Source: Eubacterium sp. AF22-9
GTDB lineage: Bacteria; Bacillota; Clostridia; Lachnospirales; Lachnospiraceae
Length of the DNA: 64,000 nt
NCBI GenBank assembly: GCA_003458705.1
Contig: QRVH01000003.1
Location: forward strand, 41,620-105,619
Reading direction: 5' to 3'
Of the stretch, positions 17,530-26,929 are shown in pieces; positions within the stretch are counted from its first letter, which is position 1; every line of letters begins with the position of its first letter. A program made the translations under genes and the position numbers. The notes under the pieces were generated by a model. It was not told where the DNA came from. It saw only the letters and a program-made list of their open reading frames with translations, and did no database searches.

Positions 17530-18321
17530 TTAACACTGTGAATCGATATTTTCTTCAAGATACGCTATAATTTCCGAAAGCTTCTTGCCATCATTCTCCA
17601 ATGGTCGCCTGATTACAATGCAGTCAGTTCCTGTATTTAGTGCTGCGGTTATTTTTTCTTCATACCCACCGTTATTTCCTGATTCTTTTGTAACAAGCAC
17701 TCCAATATTAAACTGCCTGATTACTGCTTCGTTTAATTCCTGTGAAAACGGTCCCTGCATTCCGATTAAATGTGCCGGCATAATCCCTGCCTGTATTGCA
17801 CTTTCCATCATCTGTGGATTAGGCAGAAGTCGAAGATAAAGTCTTTCCTTAAAATCCTTAATATGGACATACTCAGGTATGTTCTTGCTTCCTGTCGTCA
17901 TAAGAACGTTTTTATGAATATATCTGTCTTCATTCAGCAGCCTGACTGCATCCTTCATTGTTTCAGTATATATGATATTGTCTGCATTATTACCAGCTTT
18001 TTCTATATTCTCTTCTCTTAATACCCTGACATAAAAAATGTGTCTGCTGTCACATGCCTCTTTTATATTGTGGGTAACCTGTGTGGCATACGGATGTGTT
18101 GCATCAATAACTATGTCAGGATGGATTGCCTTTATCTCATCAGACATCTGTTTCTCATCCATTTTCCCGACATGTATATGCACATTATTCTGCCCAGGAA
18201 GCAGTTCTTTTCCATACTCAGTAGTTACATACACATGGGTAATACATTTTTTAACTGCAAGAAATTCACATATTCTGCGGCCTTCCGTTGTCCCGGCAAA
18301 AAGCATTATTGTCTTTTTCAT
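17530..18321 (-). CDS. cbiJ: cobalt-precorrin-6A reductase
   Basis: 263 residues, CbiJ/CobK family, NAD(P)H-dependent reduction of the macrocycle. Family features: LFAGTTEGRRICEFL at the start, IDATHPYATQVTHNI near residue 90, MTTGSKNIPEY, and VTKESGNNGGYEEKI near the end. 4-base overlap with cbiH. Confidence 0.93.
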   Translation of the reverse strand: MKKTIMLFAGTTEGRRICEFLAVKKCITHVYVTTEYGKELLPGQNNVHIHVGKMDEKQMSDEIKAIHPDIVIDATHPYATQVTHNIKEACDSRHIFYVRVLREENIEKAGNNADNIIYTETMKDAVRLLNEDRYIHKNVLMTTGSKNIPEYVHIKDFKERLYLRLLPNPQMMESAIQAGIMPAHLIGMQGPFSQELNEAVIRQFNIGVLVTKESGNNGGYEEKITAALNTGTDCIVIRRPLENDGKKLSEIIAYLEENIDSQC

Positions 18322-19037
18322 ACAACCTTATATCCTCTCGGTGTAACCATCTTTCCATTAATAATCTTAGTATGGCTGTTTCCAATATAAACTGTCGTGA
18401 ACATATCTGTCTTGAAATCAGCCAGCTCCTTTAATGTAAGAACCCCGGCTGTCTCATTATCCCTGCCTATATTCCTTACATATCCACATACTGTATCAGC
18501 CGGCTGTACTTCCATTACAATGTCACAGGCTTCTTTTAAATATCCTGCTCTCCTGCGGCTTGAAGGATTATATATGCACATTACCATATCGCTTTCAGCC
18601 ATTGCCCTGATTCTTTTCTTTATCAGTTCCCACGGAGTCATACAGTCACTTAAGCTTATAACCGCAAAATCATGTGACAAAGGTGCTCCGAGACAGGCAG
18701 CACCACTATTGGCGGCTGTGACACCTGATATTACCTTAATATCAGTTCCTTCATCTGCAAGTTCATATACCAGACTCGCCATGCCATATACACCACTGTC
18801 TCCACTGCATACAAGTACTACATCCCTGCCTTCCTTTGCCATGTCTATGGCATACTGACAGCGCTCCTTTTCCTGCATCATATTAGTTGAATAATATTCT
18901 TTATCTGGAAAATACTGCTTCAATATATCAACATAAGTACTATAGCCAACTATTAACTGTGCTGACGATATTGCAGCTGACGCTTCCAGTGTCATATTAT
19001 CTTTTGCACCACTTCCAAAACCAACTATCTTAAGCAT
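18318..19037 (-). CDS. cbiH: cobalt-precorrin-3 C17-methyltransferase
   Basis: 239 residues of the tetrapyrrole methylase family. CbiH/CobJ hallmarks: VGYSTYVDIL, VCSGDSGVYGMASLVYE, GVTAANSGAACLGAPLSHDF and YNPSSRRR. It methylates C17 with ring contraction. It lies between cbiG and cbiJ, the usual order. Confidence 0.94.
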   Translation of the reverse strand: MLKIVGFGSGAKDNMTLEASAAISSAQLIVGYSTYVDILKQYFPDKEYYSTNMMQEKERCQYAIDMAKEGRDVVLVCSGDSGVYGMASLVYELADEGTDIKVISGVTAANSGAACLGAPLSHDFAVISLSDCMTPWELIKKRIRAMAESDMVMCIYNPSSRRRAGYLKEACDIVMEVQPADTVCGYVRNIGRDNETAGVLTLKELADFKTDMFTTVYIGNSHTKIINGKMVTPRGYKVV

Positions 19038-19052
19038 ATCATACTCCTTAAT

Positions 19053-20105
19053 CTATACCATTTTATATACCGCAACAGTTATTCCGTTATCTGCCGTTTT
19101 TCCTGCAAGCTTTCTGCCTCCACCCGATGCTGCACATGCGCTGCGCTCACATACATTATCCACACCTATCTGCTCATTTACAAAAGCTGATGATGAAAAA
19201 TCTCCCTCAATCTCTCTTAATGCTTCAGGTGTATATGTCCTGTATGGAACTTTAAATTTCCTTGCAAATTCAATAATTCCCTGTTCATCTGCTTTTCTGT
19301 CAACAGAGGAAGCTACTGCAATAGCTTCTGTCATCAGATTATTCATATCGAAAACCTTCTTAACCGCCTGCTCTATCTCTTCTGCTGTCTTTCCCTTTTT
19401 GCATCCGATTCCAACTGCCAGATTTTGTGGCACAAGTTTTAATGTTCTCTTAAATACCACATTTTCATCAGGATGAGAAATTATCTGTACACCGCTTTCA
19501 TATTTACCGTCTGCATTATCTGTATATGTAATCTGCCCATTCCATTGTTTTTCTGTCTCTCTTAACATTTTGACAAATGTTTCATCTCCTGTAATTCCAA
19601 CAGCTTCCCCATTAAGTATCCGGCCTGATATATCCTGTATCATGACAGGATTAACTATTTTCATATTATGCTCTGCTGCAAACATATCAACCGCAAACAT
19701 TCCTCTTGTATCTGTAGCTGTAGTAATTACAGGTATTGCACCAATACTGTCTGCAAGTTCATTACACCATTCATTGGCACCACCTATATGCCCTGAAAGC
19801 AATGAAATAAGAAATTTGCCACTCTCATCTGCAACGAGTACTGCCGGATCTGTTACCTTACTTTTAAGATATGGGGCTATTGTTCTTACCGCTATTGCAG
19901 CCGCGCATACAAATAATATCCTGTCGCATATTGCGAACTCGTTCTTAATAACACTGCCGACAGTGGCAAAAGAAACTGCATCTTCCCTGTAATCATCCGC
20001 ACATCTTTTATGGCAGTAAATTGTAACTTCTCCATCCGTCACCGTGGAAGCCTTTTTTGCCACCTTCATTCCCTCATGTGTAAATGTTATTATAACAGTT
20101 CTCAT
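19053..20105 (-). CDS. cbiG: cobalt-precorrin-5A hydrolase
   Basis: 350 residues with the CbiG order: N-terminal domain, central domain with LISLLSGHIGGANEW, and C-terminal domain with AVGIGCKKGKTAEEIE and KVPYRTYTPEAL. It opens the delta-lactone and releases acetaldehyde, a step specific to the anaerobic route. 4-base overlap with cbiF. Confidence 0.94.
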   Translation of the reverse strand: MRTVIITFTHEGMKVAKKASTVTDGEVTIYCHKRCADDYREDAVSFATVGSVIKNEFAICDRILFVCAAAIAVRTIAPYLKSKVTDPAVLVADESGKFLISLLSGHIGGANEWCNELADSIGAIPVITTATDTRGMFAVDMFAAEHNMKIVNPVMIQDISGRILNGEAVGITGDETFVKMLRETEKQWNGQITYTDNADGKYESGVQIISHPDENVVFKRTLKLVPQNLAVGIGCKKGKTAEEIEQAVKKVFDMNNLMTEAIAVASSVDRKADEQGIIEFARKFKVPYRTYTPEALREIEGDFSSSAFVNEQIGVDNVCERSACAASGGGRKLAGKTADNGITVAVYKMV

Positions 20106-20848
20106 TTTCTATACTCCGTTGTAAATTCAGGATCATATAACTTGGAAAATGAATATTTATCTCCTAAGAATTCTCCCACCATTATAAGTGCTGTCTTTGT
20201 AATTCCTTCCTTTTCGGCCTCTCTGTCAAGATTTCCCAATGTGGTCTTTATACATTTTTCATCCCTCCAGCTTGCCTTATAGCATATTGCACATGGAGTA
20301 TCCGGTGTATACGCTCCCTTATATAATTCTTCCTTAAGCTCCTTTAAATGTGATGAACTTAAGAATATAACCATTGAGGTTCCATGTGCCGCCAGCTTTG
20401 CAATGCTCTCATTATCCGGAACAGGTGTCCTTCCCGGCATCCTTGTAATAATTACTGACTGTGCAACCTCCGGCACTGTATATTCACAGTTCATTGCAGC
20501 TGCCGCAGCAAGAAAGCTGCTGACACCAGGACATATTTCACATGTAATTCCATGCTTCGCAAGTTCCTCAATCTGCTCCCTTATAGCCCCATAAAGTGAA
20601 GGATCTCCTGTATGCAGTCGCACTATATTCTTTCCTTCGCTCTCCGCTTTTACAATTACATCAATGACCTCATCCAGATTCATGTATGCACTGTTATATA
20701 TCTCACAGTCTTTTTTTGCATATTCAAGCAGTTCTTCATTTACAAGTGAACCTGCATATATAATCACATCTGCCTCATTAAGCATGCGCATACCGCGAAC
20801 CGTAATTAAATCTTTAGCCCCAGGTCCTGCCCCGACAATTTTAACCAT
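20102..20848 (-). CDS. cbiF: cobalt-precorrin-4 C11-methyltransferase
   Basis: 248 residues, tetrapyrrole methylase. It has VGAGPGAKDLITVRG, YAGSLVNEELLEYAK, HTGDPSLYGAIREQ and the CbiF/CobM-specific TRMPGRTPVP. ATG 20848 has TGGAGA upstream and overlaps the cbiD end by 8 bases. Confidence 0.95.
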   Translation of the reverse strand: MVKIVGAGPGAKDLITVRGMRMLNEADVIIYAGSLVNEELLEYAKKDCEIYNSAYMNLDEVIDVIVKAESEGKNIVRLHTGDPSLYGAIREQIEELAKHGITCEICPGVSSFLAAAAAMNCEYTVPEVAQSVIITRMPGRTPVPDNESIAKLAAHGTSMVIFLSSSHLKELKEELYKGAYTPDTPCAICYKASWRDEKCIKTTLGNLDREAEKEGITKTALIMVGEFLGDKYSFSKLYDPEFTTEYRK

Positions 20849-21995
20849 AATTATTCTCCATTATATCTTCTAACAGCTTATCCGCTGTTTTTGTCTTACC
20901 TAATATTCCGTATTCATTAGAGAATACAATTGCCCCGATTCTTATTTTACCGCCGCTTCTTCTTTGCAATACATCCTCTATGCGGATCATAAGCTGCTTC
21001 ATTGTATTCTCAAGCATGTCCGATTTTTTCAATATATCAAGTGCAGCCTCTGTCGTGACACAGTCAAGTATTTTTCTTGCAGTATCAGCCTCTGCACCTG
21101 CTCTTATGGCACAGGCTGCCAGGACTTCCATACGCCCGTCTGCAGCTTTTGAATGTGTATTCATTATTCCTGCACCCAGTTTTACAAGTTTCCCTATGTG
21201 TCCTACAAGAAGCATCGCTTCTGCGCCTGCATCACACACCATATCTATTGTATCACCTATATAATTACTGCATTTGATACTTCTTTTAAGTTCAATTCCA
21301 AGAGTATTAAGCAGAAAATCCTGCCCATAATTTCCCGGTGCAATCAGAAGAACTTTTTCGCCTTCTGCTATATGCATTTTAATTTCTGTCCTTATTGTAT
21401 CAATAAGTGCCTGTTCACTCATAGGCTCTACTATTCCTGTTGTTCCAAGAATTGATATTCCCCCTGTTATTCCGAGGTTCGGATTAAATGTTTTCTTTGC
21501 AATTTCAACTCCCTGTGGTGCTGATATTACAACCTTTAAACTTCCCTCATAAGAATAATTCTCTGCTGCTTCCAATACACCTTCTTCAATCATTTTAAGC
21601 GGAACCGGATTAATTGCCGCTTCTCCTACCGGGCGCGACAGCCCTTTTTTAGTAATTCTTCCTACACCTGTTCCTCCATCTGTTACAACTCTTTTATCTG
21701 TGCTGTCACGTTCTATATAAGAAACACTGGCATATATTAATATTCCGTTAGTCACATCAGGATCATCCCCGCTGTCTTTTTTTATAGCACATGTAACACT
21801 GTCCTGTTCCATTGTTATTTCATAAACAGGCAGCGTAAGTTCTACTCCCATCGGAGTAATCACACTGACACTTTCAATTCTCCTGCCTGATAAAAGCATA
21901 CATGCCGCCGCTTTCGCCGCTGCACAGGCACATGTTCCTGTTGTATATCCACATCGCATTTTTTTCTGATTCTTATATACATATCTCTCTAACAT
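20841..21995 (-). CDS. cbiD: cobalt-precorrin-5B C1-methyltransferase
   Basis: About 384 residues. The N-terminal signature RCGYTTGTCACAAAKAA and the block VVTDGGTGVGRITKKGL are diagnostic for CbiD, as is PVGEAAINPVP. It is found only in the anaerobic pathway. ATG 21995 is preferred over GTG 22004. It overlaps cbiC by a few bases. Confidence 0.95.
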   Translation of the reverse strand: MLERYVYKNQKKMRCGYTTGTCACAAAKAAACMLLSGRRIESVSVITPMGVELTLPVYEITMEQDSVTCAIKKDSGDDPDVTNGILIYASVSYIERDSTDKRVVTDGGTGVGRITKKGLSRPVGEAAINPVPLKMIEEGVLEAAENYSYEGSLKVVISAPQGVEIAKKTFNPNLGITGGISILGTTGIVEPMSEQALIDTIRTEIKMHIAEGEKVLLIAPGNYGQDFLLNTLGIELKRSIKCSNYIGDTIDMVCDAGAEAMLLVGHIGKLVKLGAGIMNTHSKAADGRMEVLAACAIRAGAEADTARKILDCVTTEAALDILKKSDMLENTMKQLMIRIEDVLQRRSGGKIRIGAIVFSNEYGILGKTKTADKLLEDIMENNYG

Positions 21996-22621
21996 CTGCG
22001 CCACTCTTTATCATCATCTGCTGCCATATAAAACAATGCGTTCATAATTGCCGCTGCAACATTGCTTCCGCCTTTTCTGCCTCTTGCAACTATATATGGC
22101 ATACCGCTTTCAATTATTTCTTCTTTTGCCTCAACTACATTTACAAACCCAACCGGAACTCCGATAACCAGTCTTGGTGCAAATGTGCCTTCATCATACA
22201 GTTCTCTTATTCTCATAAGTGCTGTTGGCGCATTTCCAACTACCATAATACATCCCGGATTGTCCTTTGCCGCCTTCTCCACACTGACCACTGCCCTTGT
22301 TATCTCACGGCTTGCAGCTTCTTTTGCAACACCTTCATCTGCCATATAACAGTTAAGTGAGCATCCGAATTTTTCAGCCATCTTATGATTTATTCCTGAT
22401 TTTGCCATGTTGGTATCGGTCACAATCTCTGTACCCTCACGGATTGCCATCAGTGCTTTCTCTATAACGCCATCTGAAAACATCATGCTTGTCTCATATG
22501 AAAAGTCCGCTGTTGTATGAATAACTCTCTTAACAACCGGCTTGTATTCAGGTGGAATATCTGTTGTAAGTTCCTTTTCAATTATTGCAAATGACTGTTT
22601 TTCAATATCCATTGGCTTCAT
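21989..22621 (-). CDS. cbiC: cobalt-precorrin-8 methylmutase
   Basis: 210 residues, full family length. Signatures: RVIHTTADFSYE, with the catalytic His, and PVGFVNVVEAKE. It moves the C11 methyl to C12 to give cobyrinate. First of the ring genes after the importer genes. Confidence 0.95.
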   Translation of the reverse strand: MKPMDIEKQSFAIIEKELTTDIPPEYKPVVKRVIHTTADFSYETSMMFSDGVIEKALMAIREGTEIVTDTNMAKSGINHKMAEKFGCSLNCYMADEGVAKEAASREITRAVVSVEKAAKDNPGCIMVVGNAPTALMRIRELYDEGTFAPRLVIGVPVGFVNVVEAKEEIIESGMPYIVARGRKGGSNVAAAIMNALFYMAADDDKEWRRC

Positions 22622-22626
22622 AATAT

Positions 22627-23781
22627 CTATTCTCCTGTGAATAATGATTTCAATGTATCTATGTCTGGTTTTTTAAGAATAATTTTTTTCTTTTCTGCTG
22701 CATACTCCAGTACATCCTTTAACATGGCATTCATCTGCCCTACCGGACACCCCGTATCTATTACATAATCTGATTCATCAATCTTTCTGCATGCTGCTTC
22801 AAATGTATCTTTTCCTATAGGTTCAAACATTTTTTCTGTAATAACTTCTGATGCCAGTGCTTTTGCTACAGGAAAATCACAATCATTTTCATAAAGAATT
22901 CCCGCTCTGAATGCTATTCCTAAACGCTGTAATTCCCTGTATATAAATACACCTGTTCCTGCACCACCGGCTACGAAAACTTTCGGCGTTCCTTCCGGCT
23001 TCTTTAATTCTGTGCTTCCATACATACAATTATAAGTTCCATGTATAAGTCCGTAAAGACTGCTTATCCTGTCATCCGTAAATATTTTTTCCGGTCTTCC
23101 GAATTCAATCTTTCCATCTGCCCCGACACACATAACATAATCTGCTATTTTCGCCGCCAGTTCAATTTCATGTAATGATACTATAACTGCAACATTATCT
23201 TTAACCGCCATCTCCTGCAGTATATCAAGCAGTTCTATCTTATGTCTTATATCAAGAAATGAGGTTGGTTCATCAAGAACAATGACCTCCGGTTTCTGGC
23301 ATATTGCCCTTGCAAGCATAATACGCTGGCGCTGTCCGTCACTAATCTGTGAAAAATCATTTTCGGCTATATCCAGTGCTGACACTTTTTTAAGTGACTC
23401 ATTTACAATCACTTCATCTTCCTTAGTCAGTCTGCCAAAATAATTAGTATATGGATATCTTCCCATTGCCACAACATCACGGCATGTCATCATTTCTGTT
23501 TTAATTTTTTCTGTAAGAACAACCGACATTGTCTTTGCGTATTCTTTACTTGTAAAGTCACTTATCTTTCTGCCCTTGACATATATATTACCGCTTATCG
23601 GGTTCATTTCTCTTATAATATTCTTTATTATTGTTGATTTGCCTGCACCATTAGGTCCGATTAATACAAGAATCTCGCCTTTTTTTACCTTCAATGCTAT
23701 ATCTGACAAAAGGACTTTTCCATGATATCCAACGCTTAAATCCTCTGTCTGCACATATATCTGTTCCATATATTTCTCCAC
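22627..23781 (-). CDS. btuD: B12/siderophore-type ABC ATPase with an extra C-terminal domain
   Basis: 384 residues. Residues 1-255 are a FepC/BtuD ATPase: Walker A GPNGAGKST, signature ISDGQRQR, Walker B VIVLDEPTSFLD and the His in SLHEIEL. After a linker, residues 270-384 form a separate alpha/beta domain that opens with KVFVAGGAGTGVFIYREL and holds VIDTGCPVGQMNAML. This tail is not part of a standard BtuD and is of unknown role. An in-frame ATG at 23769 is an alternative start. Confidence 0.9.
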   Translation of the reverse strand: MEKYMEQIYVQTEDLSVGYHGKVLLSDIALKVKKGEILVLIGPNGAGKSTIIKNIIREMNPISGNIYVKGRKISDFTSKEYAKTMSVVLTEKIKTEMMTCRDVVAMGRYPYTNYFGRLTKEDEVIVNESLKKVSALDIAENDFSQISDGQRQRIMLARAICQKPEVIVLDEPTSFLDIRHKIELLDILQEMAVKDNVAVIVSLHEIELAAKIADYVMCVGADGKIEFGRPEKIFTDDRISSLYGLIHGTYNCMYGSTELKKPEGTPKVFVAGGAGTGVFIYRELQRLGIAFRAGILYENDCDFPVAKALASEVITEKMFEPIGKDTFEAACRKIDESDYVIDTGCPVGQMNAMLKDVLEYAAEKKKIILKKPDIDTLKSLFTGE

Positions 23782-23794
23782 TTTTTATCCAATA

Positions 23795-24808
23795 TTACTT
23801 TTTCTGCTTTACCATAAGCCAGATAACCACTGGTGCGCCAAATACAGCTGTAACTGTTCCTATTGCCAGTTCTGATGGTGAAAATATTGTTCTTGCAATA
23901 AGGTCACAGAACATACAAAAGACTGAACCACACAGGAAAATCGCTGGAATCGTAACTAGTGGTTTCGTTGTTTTAAGTGATAATCTTGTAATATGCGGAA
24001 CTGCTATCCCCACAAACGATATCGGACCTGCAAGTGCTGTAACACAGGCAGAAAGCATACTCGACAGCATTACTATACACACCCTGAAAAATCTGATATT
24101 AATTCCCATACTCTGTGCATATCCCTCTCCCAACAGATAAGCATTAATTGGTTTTGAAAATAAAAAAGTAATGAATGATGTTGGAAAAACAACTATAGCT
24201 GCAAGCTTTACAGCAGTCCATGAGCTTCCGGAAAAGCTGCCCATAGCCCAGTGGGTAAGATTGGCAATATCTGAATCATTTGCAAATGTAATACATAAAT
24301 CAGTTATTGCAGAGCATATATAACTGATCATAATTCCTACAACTAAAAGCATAGACATACTCTTTACCTTATTTGCAAAAAGTAATACATACAGCATTGC
24401 AAAAAGTGAACCTATAAATGCTGCTGCAATCTGAGCCCATAATGGCATTCCTGACACATATTTCAGCAAGAAAATCATTGTAATGGCAACAAACATTTTG
24501 GCACCTGACGAAATACCAAGCACAAACGGACCTGCTATAGGATTTCTGAAAAATGTCTGTAATAAAAATCCCGACAATGACAATGCACCGCCAAGAATAG
24601 CAGCCATACATAATCGTGGTAATCGTATTTTCCAGATAATATTATATTCTGGTGTTCCAACATAATCCTTCAGAAATATTATCCTGAAAATCCTTATGGG
24701 AGATATATTTATATTGCCTGTATTAATATTGAATATGACTGCTGCAACAAGTAATATCACAAGCAGCACATAAACCAACTGATAACGGAGTATCTGTTTT
24801 ATCTGCAT
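23795..24808 (-). CDS. btuC: FecCD/BtuC-family ABC permease
   Basis: 337 residues with about ten membrane helices. Motifs: RLPRLCMAAILGGALSLSG near residue 50, GISSGAKMF, WAMGSFSG, GPISFVGIAVPHITR. It lies between the substrate-binding lipoprotein and the ATPase, under the B12 riboswitch, so corrinoid import is the likely job. Confidence 0.93.
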   Translation of the reverse strand: MQIKQILRYQLVYVLLVILLVAAVIFNINTGNINISPIRIFRIIFLKDYVGTPEYNIIWKIRLPRLCMAAILGGALSLSGFLLQTFFRNPIAGPFVLGISSGAKMFVAITMIFLLKYVSGMPLWAQIAAAFIGSLFAMLYVLLFANKVKSMSMLLVVGIMISYICSAITDLCITFANDSDIANLTHWAMGSFSGSSWTAVKLAAIVVFPTSFITFLFSKPINAYLLGEGYAQSMGINIRFFRVCIVMLSSMLSACVTALAGPISFVGIAVPHITRLSLKTTKPLVTIPAIFLCGSVFCMFCDLIARTIFSPSELAIGTVTAVFGAPVVIWLMVKQKK

Positions 24809-24836
24809 TTTTTCTCCATTCTTATCTCTATTCTCA

Positions 24837-24883
24837 AAATGACTGCCTCATTAAGTACTATTTGCTTAATGTGACAGTCACTT
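24837..24883 (-). promoter_or_regulatory. hairpin between btuF and btuC
   Basis: Imperfect inverted repeat (CTTAATG arms plus GTGACTGTC/GGCAGTCA) in the 88-base gap after the binding-protein gene. Such intergenic hairpins stabilise the upstream message or partly terminate, making more binding protein than permease. Confidence 0.5.
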
Positions 24884-24896
24884 TCAGACATAAGTT

Positions 24897-26075
24897 TTAT
24901 TTTAACTTCTTTAAGTATGTAAGCTCTGATGTATCAGCATCAGCATTTAACATAAGATTGATATCGTTAATCATACTTCCAATTGTATCTGCAATCTGGA
25001 AGAAATCTGGTGTTGTACACCATACATTTCCATCCTTAACAGCCTTTATATCAGCAAGAATACTGTTATATCCTGTAAAATCACTAAGAGTTGATGGCTT
25101 TCCGCCTAAGTTCCATACATAAATTATATAATCTGCATCCTTTGCCTTTTCATAAAAGCTTTCTATTCCCATTTCCTGTGTGCCTGTTTTATCAGCATTT
25201 AAATCTGAGAAAATGTAATCTCCACCTGCTATATTTACCATCTGTGCAAGATAATCTCCTGCATTTCTGACATACAGCTTACCCTTTGATGTAATATAAA
25301 ATACAGCTACAGATTTTCCTGTTTTTTCTGCCTTTGAAAGAGTATCAACATATGCAGCCTGCGCGTTAAACATATCTGTTGCAGCATCCTCTTCATTACA
25401 GAGTGCAGCATAAAGCTTAGCCCACTCTACTCTTCCTAATGGATGATCTTCATAAGTAGACTGGTCTAATATGTAGTTAATTCCTAATTCTTTTAACTTT
25501 TCTGCAACATCAGGAACACTTGTAAGCATTGTTGAGAATATTGCAAGTGTAGGGGCACCTGCTATTATTGTTTCATAATCAGGAGCTTTGTAATCTCCTA
25601 CATAAGTCAGCTTTCCATCATCAAATGCCTTCTTAACGGCATCAATATACCATGATTTTTTATCATAAGTAACCTGGCTTATGTTATCAAGACAATTGCT
25701 TGCATTCATAAGAGATGTTACAGGTGTAGATGAAACAAGCATATTAGTTACAGGTGCTTTTAATATTACTGTGTCAGAATCAACTCCTGATGGTGCAGAC
25801 ATTCCGTCCGGAACCAGTAAAAGCTTTGACTGCTTTGATACGATTGCTGTATCCTCATCTCTGTTAGTTATTGTGATGAGTTTGTAGCCACCCTTGTAAT
25901 AATCTACAGAGAACAGCTTGGCATACTGTAATTCCATTGAATGATCGTATACAAGTTCTCCATCATAATTGCCCTCGTCACCTGATTTATTTTCTGTTCC
26001 ACATCCACTCATTACAAGTGTAGACACAAGCATTACAAGCATAAGTATGAGTGACAGAAATCTTTTTTTCTTCAT
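24897..26075 (-). CDS. btuF: corrinoid ABC transporter substrate-binding lipoprotein
   Basis: About 392 residues. Lys-rich signal peptide and lipobox (LVMSGC, Cys near residue 26), then a low-complexity linker and a periplasmic-binding fold of the BtuF/FepB class joined by a long helix. ATG 26075 is preferred because AAGGAG lies 7 bases before it; ATG 26081 overlaps that site. First gene behind the B12 riboswitch, so it binds corrinoids. Confidence 0.88.
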   Translation of the reverse strand: MKKKRFLSLILMLVMLVSTLVMSGCGTENKSGDEGNYDGELVYDHSMELQYAKLFSVDYYKGGYKLITITNRDEDTAIVSKQSKLLLVPDGMSAPSGVDSDTVILKAPVTNMLVSSTPVTSLMNASNCLDNISQVTYDKKSWYIDAVKKAFDDGKLTYVGDYKAPDYETIIAGAPTLAIFSTMLTSVPDVAEKLKELGINYILDQSTYEDHPLGRVEWAKLYAALCNEEDAATDMFNAQAAYVDTLSKAEKTGKSVAVFYITSKGKLYVRNAGDYLAQMVNIAGGDYIFSDLNADKTGTQEMGIESFYEKAKDADYIIYVWNLGGKPSTLSDFTGYNSILADIKAVKDGNVWCTTPDFFQIADTIGSMINDINLMLNADADTSELTYLKKLK

Positions 26076-26160
26076 TTTCATTCTCCTTTTCCTTTCTCAT
26101 GAAGTTATTGGATGATTCCGTGATTATCTGCAGAAAAGGAACAGACTCATGTGTCTGCAT

Positions 26161-26196
26161 AAAAAACAATAGTCAGTTGTTCTCGCAACGACTATT
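26161..26196 (-). terminator. riboswitch expression-platform terminator
   Basis: AATAGTCGTTG pairs with CAACTGACTATT around CGAGAA, followed on the minus strand by GTTTTTT. It lies directly downstream of the B12 aptamer, so B12 binding likely promotes termination. Confidence 0.85.
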
Positions 26197-26206
26197 ATGG
26201 CTCTGC

Positions 26207-26375
26207 CTGTAAGCCGGTCTTCTGACTCACAGATCATAAGCAATATCCGCCTTCCCAGAATAAGAATAAATACTTCTTCCAGTGGCATAATGGATATCGC
26301 CTCCCTGTATACAGCAGCGGAACTGTTCAGGATTCCCACCTGATTCCCTGAAGTACATATATACTTCGCTTACAG
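26207..26375 (-). promoter_or_regulatory. adenosylcobalamin riboswitch aptamer
   Basis: The minus strand shows the conserved cobalamin aptamer order: P1 arm CTGTAAGC (26375-26368), CAGGGAATCAGGTGGGAATC, the CCGCTGCTGTA segment, ATGCCACTGG, GGGAAGGCGG, the B12 box AGTCAGAAGACCGGC, and the P1 return arm GCTTACAG (26214-26207). It controls the btuF-to-cbiP operon. Confidence 0.95.
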
Positions 26376-26457
26376 TGATTATTTCGTTATCATCTGGATT
26401 ATATCCAGCGTTTATTATTCCATATTATTACTAGAAATGCAATTGTTTTTACATACC

Positions 26458-26715
26458 CTATCGCATCTTTTTAGATAAAAACTGTACTATGTAATCATAA
26501 TTTTCTGGAATATGCGGAAATGTACAATTCGTGCAATCCTTTATCCGTTTCCCACTTTCCCTTGTTATATACCGCGGTGTTCCAGGGCAATCCTCATAGC
26601 AGTTCATAGGACAATAACAAAAAAGGCAGTTGAAATCCTGCCCTTCTTCTATCTTATGACATGGGTAATATTTACACTGGTCGTTCTTAAAATACCTGTA
26701 GCTGTTCTGTGTCAT
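26458..26715 (-). CDS. cysteine-rich small-domain protein (PF04071-like)
   Basis: 85 residues with eight or more cysteines: CKYYPCH, CLFCYCPMNCYEDCPG, CTNCTFPH. This layout fits the cysteine-rich small domain often encoded next to or fused with cobalamin genes; its function is not established. It lies upstream of the riboswitch and its ATG overlaps the stop of the SIR2 remnant (ATGA), implying former coupling to that gene. Confidence 0.75.
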   Translation of the reverse strand: MTQNSYRYFKNDQCKYYPCHKIEEGQDFNCLFCYCPMNCYEDCPGTPRYITRESGKRIKDCTNCTFPHIPENYDYIVQFLSKKMR

Positions 26716-26912
26716 AACAGTCTCCTTATAACCTCATCAATATCCTTATTAACACAGACAGATTTGTCCTTAATCTCATCTGGTGCATATGCCTGTCCAT
26801 AGTTAAGACATATATAATGCGCATGCTGCCATTTATCTGTCATCTGCCAAAACGGATATTTTATTATAACAGGTGTATTATACCCTATACCAAGTTCTAT
26901 GAAAACAATATT
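26712..26912 (-). pseudogene. C-terminal remnant of a SIR2-family NAD-dependent deacetylase
   Basis: An open frame without a start runs from a stop codon at 26913 to TGA 26712. It encodes FIELGIGYNTPVIIKYPFWQ, then NYGQAYAPDEI and DIDEVIRRLL. This is the conserved end of bacterial SIR2 deacetylases (E/MGVGxNTPxIIKYPFW). The N-terminal three quarters, including the NAD site, is missing; a GNAT gene abuts the break. Confidence 0.75.
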
Positions 26913-26929
26913 TTAATTTTTATGTCTCT

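Noticed and set aside
26124..26339. 71-residue minus-strand ORF
   Set aside because: It is entirely inside the B12 riboswitch and its terminator, whose conserved boxes explain the sequence.
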